A stretch of DNA of 64,000 nucleotides, from positions 620,001-684,000 of the forward strand of contig CAWDZK010000006.1 of NCBI GenBank assembly GCA_963807005.1, written 5' to 3'. The notes under the pieces were generated by a model. The model was not told the origin of the DNA. It was given only the letters and a program-made list of their open reading frames with translations, and searched no databases. Shown one piece after another: positions 6,989-16,280 of this stretch; within the stretch, counting starts at the first letter, position 1; each line of letters begins with the position of its first letter. Both the position numbers and the translations under genes were made by a program. Origin of the DNA: CAWDZK01 sp963807005 (lineage in GTDB: Bacteria > Actinomycetota > Actinomycetes > JACCUZ01).

Positions 6989-8539
6989 TCAGCCGGTGGG
7001 GGTCGTGGGGGCGTAGAGGCGGAGCTGGAACTCCTTGAGCACGAGCCGCCAGCCGTCGGACTCCTGCGGCCGCTTCTTCGACAGCCCCGGTGTCCAGATC
7101 AGGTAGGTGCCGGGGTCACCGGGCGACTCGGGGGGCTGGGGGAGGGCGTGCGGCACCTTCTCGACATCCGCGCGGACGACGAGGTCGCCGCCGACCGGCT
7201 CCCGGCTGTAGATGCCCAGGACCAGTGCGTCCCGGTCGTCGGTGATGATCGTGTCGATGGCGGCGTCGTTCTCGTCCAGGTAGGCGCGCATCGTGTTCCA
7301 GCCGGCGTCGCGCGGGTTGCGCTCGATCACCTTGACGACGGGGAGGACGGCTGCTGCGAGGCCGAGTGCGACGACGGCGGCGGTCAACGTCCGGCCCACC
7401 CAGCGGCGGCCCGGCGGCAGCCAGCCGCGCACCTGCGCCAGGACCCAGGCGACGAACCCGGCGGCGCCGAGCACGAGCGCCGGCAGCACCGGGATCCAGT
7501 AGCGCATCAGCGAGGCGTTGATCCGGATGAAGCCCGGGTCGAGCAGCCCCGACACCAGGGTCAGCGGCAGCCAGATCACGACGAACCAGGCCAGCAGCAG
7601 CACGTGCGGCTTGCGCCGGACGACGACGGCTCCGACGACGGTGAGCAGCAGGGTCGTGAGCACCGCGACGGTGCCGGGGTACACCTCCACGATCCGCGGG
7701 AAGCGCAGCAGTGCATCGACCCGGGTGAGCGGTGCCAGCGGGGCGCTGCCGTGCTCGCTGTCGATCTTGAGCCGGGCGAGCGGGTCGCCGTGCGCCCACT
7801 GCGCCAGCACCAGCTCGAGGGCGAGGCAGCCCAGCATGGGCACCGCGACCTGCATCCAGCGTCGCCACGGCAGCCGCCACGCGATCAGGGCGCCGAGAAG
7901 CAGCGGGTAGAAGAAGACCGACAGCTCCCGGACCAGGTAGGCCCAGCCGAAGCAGAAGCCGGCCGCGTAGAACCACCAGGTCGGTGCCGCGGTCCCAGGA
8001 CGCAGCGGCGCTCCGTCGGGGCCGCGGCGCTGAGCGGCGCCGATGAGCAGGGCGAAGCCCAGCGTGATGAACGCGGTGGAGGGGATGTCGGGCAGCAGCT
8101 GCCAGCTGGTCATCCGCTCGCTGCCGGCCTTGATGATCGTGTCGACGAGCACCGGGTGGATGACGATCAGCAGGGTGGCTGCCGCCGCGGTCCACCGGTC
8201 GAAGAGCACGGTCCCGAGGGCGAAGACCGACACCACGAGCAGGATGCCGGTGAGGAACGGCCAGGCGTAGTAGGCCCACTGGCCGTAGCCGAACACCTCG
8301 AGGAAGCCCCGGACCGGGATGATGTTGCCGATCCGCAGCGAGTGGTGGTCCAGCGGGACGTCCGGGAAGTCCCGGGCGCGCTGGAGGACGAAGATGCCGT
8401 CGTTCCAGCGCGGGTACGGCCGCACCTGGAAGGTCACCGCGAGGTGCAGGGCGACCAGCGCCGCGGCGATCGCCCAGCTGGGCAGCCGGGGCAGGGCGGT
8501 CCGCTGCGGCGCCGGGTGCGCCGGTGCAGCAGCCGTCAC
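6989..8539 (-). CDS. Multi-spanning membrane protein, ArnT/PMT-like glycosyltransferase (GT39-type)
   Basis: 516 residues, GTG start. About ten hydrophobic helices follow a short N-terminal tail; the first span is followed by RPYPRWNDGIFVLQRARDFPDV, where the acidic residue in the first extracytoplasmic loop is typical of polyprenyl-phosphate-dependent mannosyl/arabinosyl transferases (GT-C fold). The C-terminal ~120 residues are soluble (DENDAAIDTIITDDRDALV and onward) and probably face outside. The sequence fits a GT-C enzyme that uses a lipid-linked sugar donor, but sequence alone does not give the sugar. It lies between CoA-transferase and dehydrogenase genes with gaps of 10 and 2 bp, so it shares a transcript with unrelated metabolism. 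Confidence 0.72.
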   Translation of the reverse strand: MTAAAPAHPAPQRTALPRLPSWAIAAALVALHLAVTFQVRPYPRWNDGIFVLQRARDFPDVPLDHHSLRIGNIIPVRGFLEVFGYGQWAYYAWPFLTGILLVVSVFALGTVLFDRWTAAAATLLIVIHPVLVDTIIKAGSERMTSWQLLPDIPSTAFITLGFALLIGAAQRRGPDGAPLRPGTAAPTWWFYAAGFCFGWAYLVRELSVFFYPLLLGALIAWRLPWRRWMQVAVPMLGCLALELVLAQWAHGDPLARLKIDSEHGSAPLAPLTRVDALLRFPRIVEVYPGTVAVLTTLLLTVVGAVVVRRKPHVLLLAWFVVIWLPLTLVSGLLDPGFIRINASLMRYWIPVLPALVLGAAGFVAWVLAQVRGWLPPGRRWVGRTLTAAVVALGLAAAVLPVVKVIERNPRDAGWNTMRAYLDENDAAIDTIITDDRDALVLGIYSREPVGGDLVVRADVEKVPHALPQPPESPGDPGTYLIWTPGLSKKRPQESDGWRLVLKEFQLRLYAPTTPTG

Positions 8540-8549
8540 GGGCGGGACT

Positions 8550-9206
8550 TCACTGGGCCATGACGGCCGGCTCGGCCGGCACCGTCAGGTCGGTGCCGGT
8601 CGCCGCACGGACGTCGTCGACCGTCACGCCGGGCGCCAGCTCGCGCAGCACCAGTCCGTCGGGAGTCACGTCGACCACGGCGAGGTCGGTGATGATCCGG
8701 TCGACCACGCCCCGACCGGTGTACGGCAGCGAGCACTCGTCGACGATCTTGTGGGTGCCGTCCTTGGCCACGTGCTCCATGACGACGACGACCCGCTTCG
8801 CGCCGTGGACCAGGTCCATGGCGCCGCCCATCCCCTTGACCATCTTCCCCGGGATCATCCAGTTGGCCAGGTCGCCGCCCGCGGACACCTGCATCGCGCC
8901 GAGGATCGCGGCGTCGATGTGGCCGCCGCGGATCATGCCGAACGACGTCGCGGAGTCGAAGAACGAGGCGCCGGGCAGCAGGGTGACGGTCTCCTTGCCG
9001 GCGTTGATGAGGTCGGCGTCCTCCTCGCCCTCGACCGGGTAGGGCCCGACGCCCAGGATGCCGTTCTCGCTCTGGAGGGTGACGTGCACGCCCTCGGGCA
9101 GGTAGTTCGGCACGAGGGTCGGCAGCCCGATGCCGAGGTTGACGTACTGGCCGTCCTCGAGCTCCAGGGCGGCCCGGGCCGCCATCTGCTCACGAGTGAG
9201 TGCCAT
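8550..9206 (-). CDS. scoB: 3-oxoacid CoA-transferase subunit B
   Basis: 218 residues from an ATG at 9206 that shares its A with the TGA of subunit A (TGATG), typical of ScoA/ScoB pairs; a longer frame upstream only shadows subunit A. The catalytic glutamate motif is visible as LQSENGILGVGPYP, preceded by VNLGIGLPTLVPNYLPEG. Also present: GGHIDAAILGAMQVS and DLVHGAKRVVVVMEH. With subunit A it moves CoA between succinyl-CoA or acetyl-CoA and acetoacetate or a 3-oxoadipate-like acid; which acid cannot be told. The neighbouring hydroxyacid dehydrogenase would fit branched-chain or ketone-body catabolism. Confidence 0.9.
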   Translation of the reverse strand: MALTREQMAARAALELEDGQYVNLGIGLPTLVPNYLPEGVHVTLQSENGILGVGPYPVEGEEDADLINAGKETVTLLPGASFFDSATSFGMIRGGHIDAAILGAMQVSAGGDLANWMIPGKMVKGMGGAMDLVHGAKRVVVVMEHVAKDGTHKIVDECSLPYTGRGVVDRIITDLAVVDVTPDGLVLRELAPGVTVDDVRAATGTDLTVPAEPAVMAQ

Positions 9207-9991
9207 CAGTGCTCCTGCTCGGTGCGGGGACGCGTGGTGCGCCGTTCGATGCGCTTCTCGACGTCGGCACCGACGTCGACGACCCGCTGCACGTACACGC
9301 CGGGGACGTGCACGTCCTCCGGCCGGATCTCGCCGATGTCGACCAGGTTCTCCACCTGGGCGACCGTGACCCGGCCGGCGGTGGCGCACAGCGGGTTGAA
9401 GTTGCGGGCGCTCTCCCGGAAGACGAGGTTGCCCGACCGGTCGCCCTTCCAGGCGTGCACCAGGGCGAAGTCGGTGACGATCGACTCCTCGAGGACGTAG
9501 GTCTTGCGCTCACCGCCGAGGTCGAACTCGCGGGTCTCCTTGGCGGGCGAGGACAGGGTGACCGAGCCGTCCGGCGCGTAGCGCCACGGCAGGCCGCCCT
9601 CGGCGACCTGGGTGCCGACACCGGTCACGGTGAAGAACGCCGGGATGCCGGCGCCGCCGGCCCGCAACCGCTCGGCCAGCGTGCCCTGCGGGGTCAGCTC
9701 CACCTCCAGCTCGCCGGAGAGGAACTGCCGCGCGAACTCCTTGTTCTCGCCGACGTAGGACGCGATGACCCGCGAGATGCGGTGGTCCCGCAGCAGGACG
9801 CCGAGCCCCCAGTCGTCGACCCCGCAGTTGTTCGACACGACCTGCAGGTCGGCGACACCGGCGTCGTGGACGGCGGCGATCAGGACGTTGGGGATCCCGC
9901 AGAGGCCGAAGCCGCCGACAGCGAGGGTGCTGCCGGACGTGATGTCGGCGACTGCCTGGGCGGGGGAGTCGGAGACCTTGTCGTGGGGCAC
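9206..9991 (-). CDS. scoA: 3-oxoacid CoA-transferase subunit A
   Basis: 261 residues, slightly longer than usual at the C-terminus (a charged tail ending RTTRPRTEQEH). The family motif GSTLAVGGFGLCGIPN and the following SNNCGVDDWGLG strand are clear; GVGTQVAEGG and ARNFNPLCATAG are further family blocks. It forms the heteromeric CoA-transferase with the next gene, whose start overlaps its stop. First gene of the leftward operon 9991 to 6066. Only about 30 bp separate it from the LCP gene stop, so a promoter could lie inside that upstream gene. Confidence 0.9.
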   Translation of the reverse strand: MPHDKVSDSPAQAVADITSGSTLAVGGFGLCGIPNVLIAAVHDAGVADLQVVSNNCGVDDWGLGVLLRDHRISRVIASYVGENKEFARQFLSGELEVELTPQGTLAERLRAGGAGIPAFFTVTGVGTQVAEGGLPWRYAPDGSVTLSSPAKETREFDLGGERKTYVLEESIVTDFALVHAWKGDRSGNLVFRESARNFNPLCATAGRVTVAQVENLVDIGEIRPEDVHVPGVYVQRVVDVGADVEKRIERRTTRPRTEQEH

Positions 9992-10022
9992 CCGGCGACT
10001 CTAGCCAACCGACCCGAACGCG

Positions 10023-11480
10023 TTACGAGCAGATGTTCTGGTCGGCCGAGCGGGTCGTCAGGGTCTCCGTGGGCGCCGGGCTGCTGGTGGAGCCGGCGAC
10101 CGAGACCGGGACGACCGTGGGGGAGTCGGCGCCGACCACCACGGTCAGGGTGCTGCTCAGGCTGATGTCCTCCTGCACCTCGGAACCGGGTATCGACGCG
10201 CCCAGCGTGCGGCCGGACTCGTCGTAGGCCGGGTCGTGCAGGACGGTGGTGGTGGCATAGGTGCGGTCGGCGTTGCCGACCCCGACCACGTTGAACCCCT
10301 GCGCGGTGAGCTGCTCGGCGAGGTCGCTGGCCGCGCCGGGGACGCCCGATCCGTTGAGGACGGTGACGTTGACCCGCTCCGGGGGAGTGACCAGCGGGGG
10401 TCCGCTGGGGGAGGCGGTGGCGGCCGGGCTGCCGGTCGGCTGCGGGCCCTTGCCCGGCAGCGGCTGGTCGAAGCGCAGCGCCCGCCAGACCGTGGCCGCG
10501 GACTTCTTCAGCTGCACCCGGTTGGGGTCCTGGACCCAGGGCTCGTTGGGGATGGTGAGGAAGGTGACGTCCTTGGTCGGCAGCCCCTTGACGTCGCGGG
10601 CCAGCCCGACCATGGCGCTCAGGCCGTCGAAGTCGGTGGTGAGCGACTTGGTTGCCGCCGCGAGGAAGCTGTACAGACGGGTGGGCTGCAGCAGCAGGCC
10701 CTTGCTCTTGACCTTGGAGACCATCGACCCGACGAACGCCTGCTGCCGGTCGATGCGCGACAGGTCCGACCCGTTGCCGAGGGCGTGCCGGGTGCGCACG
10801 TAGGCCAGCGCCTGCCGGCCCTTGACCGTGTGGGTGCCGGCGGCCAGCTGCAGGTGCGACTGCGGGTCGTCGACGGCGTACGGCAGGCAGACCTTCACCC
10901 CGCCCAGAGCGTCCACCATGTCCTTGAAGCCGGTGAAGTCGACCACGACGTAGTGGTCGATGCGGATCTTCGTGAGCTTCTCGACCGTGGCGATCGTGCA
11001 GGCCGGACCACCCTCGGAGAACGCCGAGTTGAACATCGCGAGGGTCTGCGCCGGCACGACCGAGCCGTCCTCGCGGGTGCACTCGGGCATCGGGACCATC
11101 GTGTCGCGCGGGATGCTCACGGCCGTGGCCGACTGCCGGTCCGCCGCGAGGTGGACGAGGATCGTCGTGTCCGAGCGCTGGCCCTCGACGTTGAGCGCGT
11201 TCTTGCCCTTGCGCTTGTCCGAGCCCATCACGAGGATGTTCTGCGCCTTGGGGTCCTCGGCGACCTTGGCCGGCCGGGCCCGCTGGTCGAGGAGCTTGCT
11301 GACGTCGACCCGGTTGATGTTGCCGTCCAGCCGCTGGTAGGCGACGAAGGCGGTGACCGAGCCTGCGACGAGGACGACCGCGACCGTGGTGACCAGCGCC
11401 GTCAGGGCGCGACGCCAGCCGGACCGCGGGGCGGCGTGGCGGGCGCGCGGCGCATGACGCCGGCGGGCGGGGTGGGCCAC
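10023..11480 (-). CDS. LytR-CpsA-Psr (LCP) family glycopolymer transferase with LytR_C domain
   Basis: 485 residues, GTG start. A basic cytoplasmic tail is followed by one membrane span (about residues 25-48, ALTALVTTVAVVLVAGSVTA), then the extracellular LCP domain: ILVMGSDKRKGKN, RSDTTILVHL, SIPRDTMVPMP, GGVKVCLPYAVDD and AYVRTRHALGNGSDLSRIDRQQ, which hold the conserved Asp and Arg residues of the pyrophosphate site. A Pro/Ser linker leads to a C-terminal LytR_C domain (RVNVTVLNGSGVPGAASDLAEQL). LCP enzymes attach teichoic acid, arabinogalactan or capsule to peptidoglycan. The glycerophosphotransferase and glycosyltransferase genes at the start of the window could supply such a polymer, though that is inference. 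Confidence 0.93.
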   Translation of the reverse strand: MAHPARRRHAPRARHAAPRSGWRRALTALVTTVAVVLVAGSVTAFVAYQRLDGNINRVDVSKLLDQRARPAKVAEDPKAQNILVMGSDKRKGKNALNVEGQRSDTTILVHLAADRQSATAVSIPRDTMVPMPECTREDGSVVPAQTLAMFNSAFSEGGPACTIATVEKLTKIRIDHYVVVDFTGFKDMVDALGGVKVCLPYAVDDPQSHLQLAAGTHTVKGRQALAYVRTRHALGNGSDLSRIDRQQAFVGSMVSKVKSKGLLLQPTRLYSFLAAATKSLTTDFDGLSAMVGLARDVKGLPTKDVTFLTIPNEPWVQDPNRVQLKKSAATVWRALRFDQPLPGKGPQPTGSPAATASPSGPPLVTPPERVNVTVLNGSGVPGAASDLAEQLTAQGFNVVGVGNADRTYATTTVLHDPAYDESGRTLGASIPGSEVQEDISLSSTLTVVVGADSPTVVPVSVAGSTSSPAPTETLTTRSADQNICS

Positions 11481-11570
11481 AGAGATCCTTGGTCGTCGGG
11501 CGCAGGCACTGCGCGGGCGAGCGGCAGCCCGACCACCGAGGCGGCGGCCGGGTGAACGGCGGATGACCGA

Positions 11571-12383
11571 TCAGTCTACGGGACGCCTCAGGGTGCCCCG
11601 AGGTTCCACCCGCCAGGTGAGAACTGCGCCCGGTTCGGACCTCAGGTCTCCCACCAGCCCCACCACCCCCTCCTGGGCCACCCGGCCGGGAACCCGGGCC
11701 GGGTCGAGGTGACGGCACAGCACGGCGGTGGTCTCGGTGGCGAGCGGGACCAGGAGGCCGGCCAGGACGGCGTCCGGCGGCCCGCCGGGGACCAGCGGCT
11801 CGGTGACCAGCAGGGCCCGGCCGTCGACCGGCCGCTGGGCGCGGGTCAGCTGCACCAGGTCGGCGCCGGTCAGCACCCCGTCCGTGGAGGTGAGGGCCGG
11901 ACCGGCCGGGTCGGCCGGCCAGGACGGCGTGAAGCGGTCGCCGTGGCCGGCGACCTCCCGGTCGTAGTCCAGGCTGGTCGCGGGCGGCGGTGACGTGTCC
12001 CGGCGGGGCAGCCCGAGCGGTCCCAGGCCGAGTGCGACGACCTCACCTGCCGCGCCCGGTGCGGAGGCGTCGTACGACAGGACGTGCACGGCGGCCTCGG
12101 CGCCCGGGGGGACCACGTGCAGCCCGAGCGCCCAGCAGGACTGCAGCCAGACCGCGGCCTGCCAGTGGCAGGGCAGGTCCAGGCTGACGGCGTCGCCCGG
12201 CCCGACCGCGAGGTCGTCCCGCAGCAGGTTCGCGGTCTTGGCCACCCAGGTGGCGAACGTGGTGACCGACAGCTCGGCGCGCTCGTCGGTGGCGTCGTCG
12301 TAGAAGGTCAGCAGCGGGCGGGCGGGGTCGCGCCGCAGCGCGGCGTCCAGGAGGGCGGGGGGGCCGGTGGGGTCAGCGGGCAC
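11571..12383 (-). CDS. TIGR03089-type AMP-binding-like protein
   Basis: 270 residues. Resembles the N-terminal part of acyl-CoA ligases (TFATWVAKTANLLRDDL, GDAVSLDLPCHWQAAVWL, ALGLHVVP) but lacks the ATP-binding P-loop (TSGTTGxPK) and the whole C-terminal lid, so it is unlikely to adenylate a substrate. This matches the short family annotated as TIGR03089, which in my memory commonly neighbours an LCP gene in actinobacteria; the function is unknown. The 91 bp between it and the LCP start are consistent with co-transcription. The divergent gene starts 183 bp away. Confidence 0.75.
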   Translation of the reverse strand: MPADPTGPPALLDAALRRDPARPLLTFYDDATDERAELSVTTFATWVAKTANLLRDDLAVGPGDAVSLDLPCHWQAAVWLQSCWALGLHVVPPGAEAAVHVLSYDASAPGAAGEVVALGLGPLGLPRRDTSPPPATSLDYDREVAGHGDRFTPSWPADPAGPALTSTDGVLTGADLVQLTRAQRPVDGRALLVTEPLVPGGPPDAVLAGLLVPLATETTAVLCRHLDPARVPGRVAQEGVVGLVGDLRSEPGAVLTWRVEPRGTLRRPVD

Positions 12384-12522
12384 CGGCCCAGGCTAGGTGC
12401 GGCGGTGGATGCGGCCGCCGGGCCGGTCACGGACGGGCAAAATGTCCGGGCCGCACCACGCCGAGAAGGTCAAGACGCGCGCCGTGGACGCCGATCCCAG
12501 GGAGACTGGCCGCTGACGTTTG

Positions 12523-12545
12523 GTCACTTCTGTCCCACCAGTCAC
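12523..12545 (+). promoter_or_regulatory. GTCAC direct repeat upstream of the amidase gene
   Basis: Two GTCAC words lie 18 bp apart (start to start) at 12523 and 12541, 21 bp before the ATG of the amidase gene. Paired GTCAC/GTAAC-like words resemble published MtrA binding sites, and MtrA controls cell-wall hydrolases in relatives. This is a weak match by eye. Confidence 0.25.
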
Positions 12546-12565
12546 ACCAGCACCTGGGGTTCTGC

Positions 12566-15172
12566 ATGCGCCGTGCACCGTCCGCCGTCCTGCTCAGCGT
12601 CCTGGTCCCGCTGGGACTGGTGGTGCCGGTGGCGAGCGCCCCGCACGCGTCCGCCCACCCGGTGGCGCCGGAGGTGCGCTCCCAGCCGCTGCGCGGGGTG
12701 CAGACCACCGGCTCGGCCGCCCTCCGGCCCAGCTCGCGAGCCACCTTCTCGGCCGCCGGCCGGCCCGAGGTGCTGGTGAAGCGGACCCGGCTGGCGTCCT
12801 TCGACCTGCTCGGCGTGACCTGGAAGGCCGGGACGGTCGCCGACGTCCGGGTCGCGGCCCGCACCCACGGTGCCCGTGGGTGGACGGCCTGGACGCCGCT
12901 GGAGGTCACCGACACCCCCAGCTCGGGGGAGGCCCGCCGCGCCCGGCCGGGCACCGAGCCGCTCTGGGTCGGGGACTCCGACGGCTACCAGGTGCGGGTC
13001 GACGTCCGCAGCGGCCGGCTGCCCGCCGGTCTCCGGGTCGACCTGGTCGACCCGGGCCGCTCCGCCGCGGACGGCCAGGTGGGCACCGGGCGCCCGATGC
13101 AGGCCGCCGAGGCCGCTACGGCCCAGCCTCCCGTGTACACGCGCGCCCAGTGGGGCGCCGACGAGTCCCTGCGGCGCAACGGCCCGTCGTACACCGGCAC
13201 TCCGAAGGCCGGCTTCGTCCACCACACCGCCGGCGCCAACGGCTACTCCGAGGCCGATGTGCCCCGGATCATCCGCGGGATCTACGCCTACCACGTCAAG
13301 GGCAACGGCTGGTCGGACATCGGCTACAACTTCCTCGTCGACCGGTTCGGCCGGCTCTGGGAAGGCCGGTACGGCGGCATGTCGGCCGACGTCCTGGGTG
13401 CGCACACCGGCGGCTTCAACGTCGACAGCTTCGCCGTGTCGGCGATCGGCGACTACCAGAAGGCGGCCGCGCCCGCGACGATGGTCGACTCCATCGCCCG
13501 CCTCCTGGCGTGGAAGCTCTCCCTCGCGCACCGCGACCCGAACGGCACCACCGTGCTCACCTCCCAGGGCGGCGGCACGTCGCGCTATCGCGCCGGCACG
13601 CGCGTGACGTTCAACGTGATCAGCGGGCACCGGGACGCGGGCAGCACCGAGTGCCCGGGCAAGAACCTCTACGCCCAGCTGCCGCTGATCCGGCAGCTGA
13701 CCACGCAGTACCTCGGTACCGCCCTGATGGACCCGACGCCGACCCCGGCCAGCGCGACGTACGGACGCGGCGGCTCGATCACCACCACGGCGCGGGTCAC
13801 CAGCGACCAGTCGTGGACCATGCAGGTGCGCGACGTCTGCCGGGACACCGTCGTCCGGACTCTCGCCGGCACGGCCTCGCCCACCGTCCCGCTGTCCGCG
13901 GTGTGGGACCTGCGCGACGACGCCGGCGCACTGGTCAGACCCGGCGCGTACGACGTGACGCTGGCCAGCGCCGACGCCACGTCCGCGGCGCGGCCGTGGA
14001 CCGGCCAGGTCACCGTCAACGCCCCACGGGCTGCTCCGCCGACGGCTCCGGCGGCCGCAGCACCGGGACGCACGTCGTTCGTGCCGCTCGACCCGGTCAA
14101 GCTGTACGACACCCGCGACGACGGGAACATGCCGCTGGGCCGGGGCCGGCTCGACCTCGTCGTCCCGGGTGCCGGCAAGGTCCCGACCGAGGGCGTCGCC
14201 GCCGTCGCCCTGAGCATCTCCGCCAGCTGTGCGACCGCGGACACCACCGTCACCGCCTGGTCCGGCGGCGCGAAGCGGAGGACGGCGTCCCCGGCGCTCA
14301 ACGTCGCCGCCGGCACCACCGCGTCCGCTCTCGCCGTCACCACGCTGGGGGGCAACGGGGTCGTCAGCGTGGGCAGCACCGCCGGAACCACCGAGCTGTC
14401 GGTGCACGTCGTCGGCTACTACCCGGTCGCCGGCGGCCAGGTCTTCCGGCCGACCAAGACGCTGCGGCTCTACGACTCGCGGCGTGACCCGGCGGGCGCG
14501 CTCGTGCCGGGCAGCCCGCGGACGGTCACCATGCCGGCGCTGTCCGGCATCCCGGCGACGTCGATGACCGGGGCACTGCTCAACGTCACGACGGTGTCCC
14601 CGTCAGGCACCGGCACCCTGACCGTGCAGTCGCCGGCGACCAGCCGGGACAACGCGACGCTGGCCTACACACACGGTTCGCTGGTGAAGAGCCGCGCGGT
14701 CGCCCGGCTGCAGGACGGGACCTTCACGGTGACCGCGCACACCGCGGCCACCCACGTCGTCGTGGACATGGTCGGCTGGTGGGCCCCCTCCGAGGTGGTC
14801 CGCGGCCGGCTGTTCCAGCCCCGGGCCACGACCCGGGTCCTCGACACCCGGAAGGGAGTCGGCGTGCGGGCCGGGAAGGTGCGCCGCGGCGGCGTCGTCA
14901 CGGTGAAGGTGGCCGGGAAGGGCAAGCCGGCCCCCCGGCGGGCGCGCGCCGTGGTGATCAACCTGACCGCCCGCGACGCGACGGCACGGACCTTCGTCAC
15001 GGCCTGGCCCAAGGGCAAGCGCCGCCCCGCCTTCCCTGACCTGTCGGTCCCGGCGTGGCGCACCACGGCGAACCTGGTCGTCGTCCGGGTCGGCAAGAAG
15101 GGCCGGATCAAGGTCACCAACGGGTCCGGTTCGGCCCACCTGGCCGCGGACGTCGTCGGCTACTACCCCTGA
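12566..15172 (+). CDS. Secreted peptidoglycan-recognition-type N-acetylmuramoyl-L-alanine amidase with C-terminal repeats
   Basis: 868 residues with an N-terminal signal peptide (VLLSVLVPLGLVVPVASA, then SAHP). Region ~40-180 is a non-catalytic beta-rich domain. The PGRP/amidase-2 domain spans about residues 195-390: YTRAQWGADESLRRNGPSY, zinc ligand FVHHTAGANGY, GNGWSDIGYNFLVDRFGRLWEGR and the C-terminal ligand VISGHRDAGSTECPGKNLY (H and C). After a FlgD-like Ig segment there are three repeats of ~120 residues, each opening with a hydrophobic LYDTR/LYDSR/VLDTR box and closing with VVGYYP or MVGWW, probably wall- or polymer-binding. Cleaves the lactyl-Ala bond of peptidoglycan outside the cell. 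Followed at once by a terminator-like hairpin. Confidence 0.9.
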   Translation: MRRAPSAVLLSVLVPLGLVVPVASAPHASAHPVAPEVRSQPLRGVQTTGSAALRPSSRATFSAAGRPEVLVKRTRLASFDLLGVTWKAGTVADVRVAARTHGARGWTAWTPLEVTDTPSSGEARRARPGTEPLWVGDSDGYQVRVDVRSGRLPAGLRVDLVDPGRSAADGQVGTGRPMQAAEAATAQPPVYTRAQWGADESLRRNGPSYTGTPKAGFVHHTAGANGYSEADVPRIIRGIYAYHVKGNGWSDIGYNFLVDRFGRLWEGRYGGMSADVLGAHTGGFNVDSFAVSAIGDYQKAAAPATMVDSIARLLAWKLSLAHRDPNGTTVLTSQGGGTSRYRAGTRVTFNVISGHRDAGSTECPGKNLYAQLPLIRQLTTQYLGTALMDPTPTPASATYGRGGSITTTARVTSDQSWTMQVRDVCRDTVVRTLAGTASPTVPLSAVWDLRDDAGALVRPGAYDVTLASADATSAARPWTGQVTVNAPRAAPPTAPAAAAPGRTSFVPLDPVKLYDTRDDGNMPLGRGRLDLVVPGAGKVPTEGVAAVALSISASCATADTTVTAWSGGAKRRTASPALNVAAGTTASALAVTTLGGNGVVSVGSTAGTTELSVHVVGYYPVAGGQVFRPTKTLRLYDSRRDPAGALVPGSPRTVTMPALSGIPATSMTGALLNVTTVSPSGTGTLTVQSPATSRDNATLAYTHGSLVKSRAVARLQDGTFTVTAHTAATHVVVDMVGWWAPSEVVRGRLFQPRATTRVLDTRKGVGVRAGKVRRGGVVTVKVAGKGKPAPRRARAVVINLTARDATARTFVTAWPKGKRRPAFPDLSVPAWRTTANLVVVRVGKKGRIKVTNGSGSAHLAADVVGYYP

Positions 15173-15177
15173 CCGTC

Positions 15178-15200
15178 ACGGCGGTCGGGGGGACCGCCGT
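15178..15200 (+). terminator. GC hairpin after the amidase gene
   Basis: Nine-base perfect stem acggcggtc / gaccgccgt with a five-G loop, starting 6 nt after the amidase stop. No T-run follows, as is usual for actinobacterial terminators. Confidence 0.6.
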
Positions 15201-15223
15201 ACGCCGGTAAGGTGTCCGGCGAC

Positions 15224-16258
15224 ATGAGCGAGCAGCCCGCCTCTGCCCAGGGGCCCCGGACCGACGTCCTCGACGACCGCACGGAGGTCCTGACCCCGGT
15301 CGAGCCGCCTGCCGACTCGCCGGTGCCCGGCCACGTGACCACGCCGCAGCCCTCCGACGACGACGGCGGTCGCCCGGTCGCGACCATCGTGCTGCCCTGC
15401 TACAACGAGCACGAGCACGTGATCGCCGAGGTCGAGCGGATCTGCGGCGCGATGGACGCCAGCGGCATCCCCTACGAGCTGCTGGCGATCGACGACGCGT
15501 CCACCGACGACACCCTCGCTCTGCTGCTCGACGCCCGGTCGAGGTTCCCGTCGATGCGGGTCATGCCGTTCCGGCGCAACGGCGGGTCCGGCACCGCGCG
15601 GCGCATCGGCAGCTACGAGGCCCGGGGCGAGATCGTCGTGTGGACCGACGCCGACATGACCTACCCGAACGAACGCATCCCGGAGTTCGTGCAGACACTG
15701 CTCGACGACCCGACGTACGACCAGGTCGTCGGGGCCCGTACCTCCGAGGAGGGCAGCCACAAGCTCCTTCGGGTGCCTGCCAAGTGGATCATCCGCAAGA
15801 TCGCCGAGCGGCTGTCCAACTCCTCGATCCCGGACCTCAACTCGGGGCTGCGCGCGTTCCGTCGCTCGGTCTCGCTGCCCTACCTCCGGCTGCTGCCCCC
15901 CGGCTTCTCCTGCGTCACGACCATCACGCTGGCCTTCCTGTCCAACCAGCACGACATCAAGTACGTGCCGATCGACTACGCCAAGCGCAGCGGTACCTCG
16001 AAGTTCCACTTCGTCAAGGACGCCTACCGCTACATCCTCCAGGTGCTGCGGATGGTCATGTACTTCAACCCGCTCAAGGTGCTCATGCCGCTGGCCCTGT
16101 GGCTGATCCTCATCGGCCTGGTGAAGGGCGTCTACGACCTGTTCGCGCACTTCGGCAGGTTCGCCGTCAACACCGTGCTCATCTTCATCACCGGCATGCT
16201 CATCGCGGCCCTTGCGCTGCTCGCGGACCTCATCGTGCGGTCCCGCAACGAGACCTAG
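15224..16258 (+). CDS. Membrane-anchored glycosyltransferase family 2
   Basis: 344 residues from the ATG at 15224; a GTG at 15212 in frame would add four residues. A TAAGGT box at 15208-15213 lies 10 nt before the ATG and could be a -10 element giving a very short leader. GT2 catalytic domain at residues ~45-260: TIVLPCYNEHEHV, LAIDDASTDDT (DD), WTDADMTYPNERIPEF (the DxD metal site) and LNSGLRAFRRSVSL. Two C-terminal membrane helices (VLMPLALWLILIGLVKGVYD and VLIFITGMLIAALALLADLI) give the DPM1/GtrB-like architecture of enzymes that make polyprenyl-phosphate sugars. A flippase-like or LPG-synthase-type membrane protein follows within 25 bp, which would suit a lipid-linked sugar pathway. Confidence 0.87.
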   Translation: MSEQPASAQGPRTDVLDDRTEVLTPVEPPADSPVPGHVTTPQPSDDDGGRPVATIVLPCYNEHEHVIAEVERICGAMDASGIPYELLAIDDASTDDTLALLLDARSRFPSMRVMPFRRNGGSGTARRIGSYEARGEIVVWTDADMTYPNERIPEFVQTLLDDPTYDQVVGARTSEEGSHKLLRVPAKWIIRKIAERLSNSSIPDLNSGLRAFRRSVSLPYLRLLPPGFSCVTTITLAFLSNQHDIKYVPIDYAKRSGTSKFHFVKDAYRYILQVLRMVMYFNPLKVLMPLALWLILIGLVKGVYDLFAHFGRFAVNTVLIFITGMLIAALALLADLIVRSRNET

Positions 16259-16280
16259 CACCGGGCTCGGAGACCGGCGC

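Noticed and set aside
6066..7016. Long plus-strand open frames antisense to the dehydrogenase and to other genes
   Set aside because: They are GC-rich shadow frames; the opposite strand has complete family motifs.
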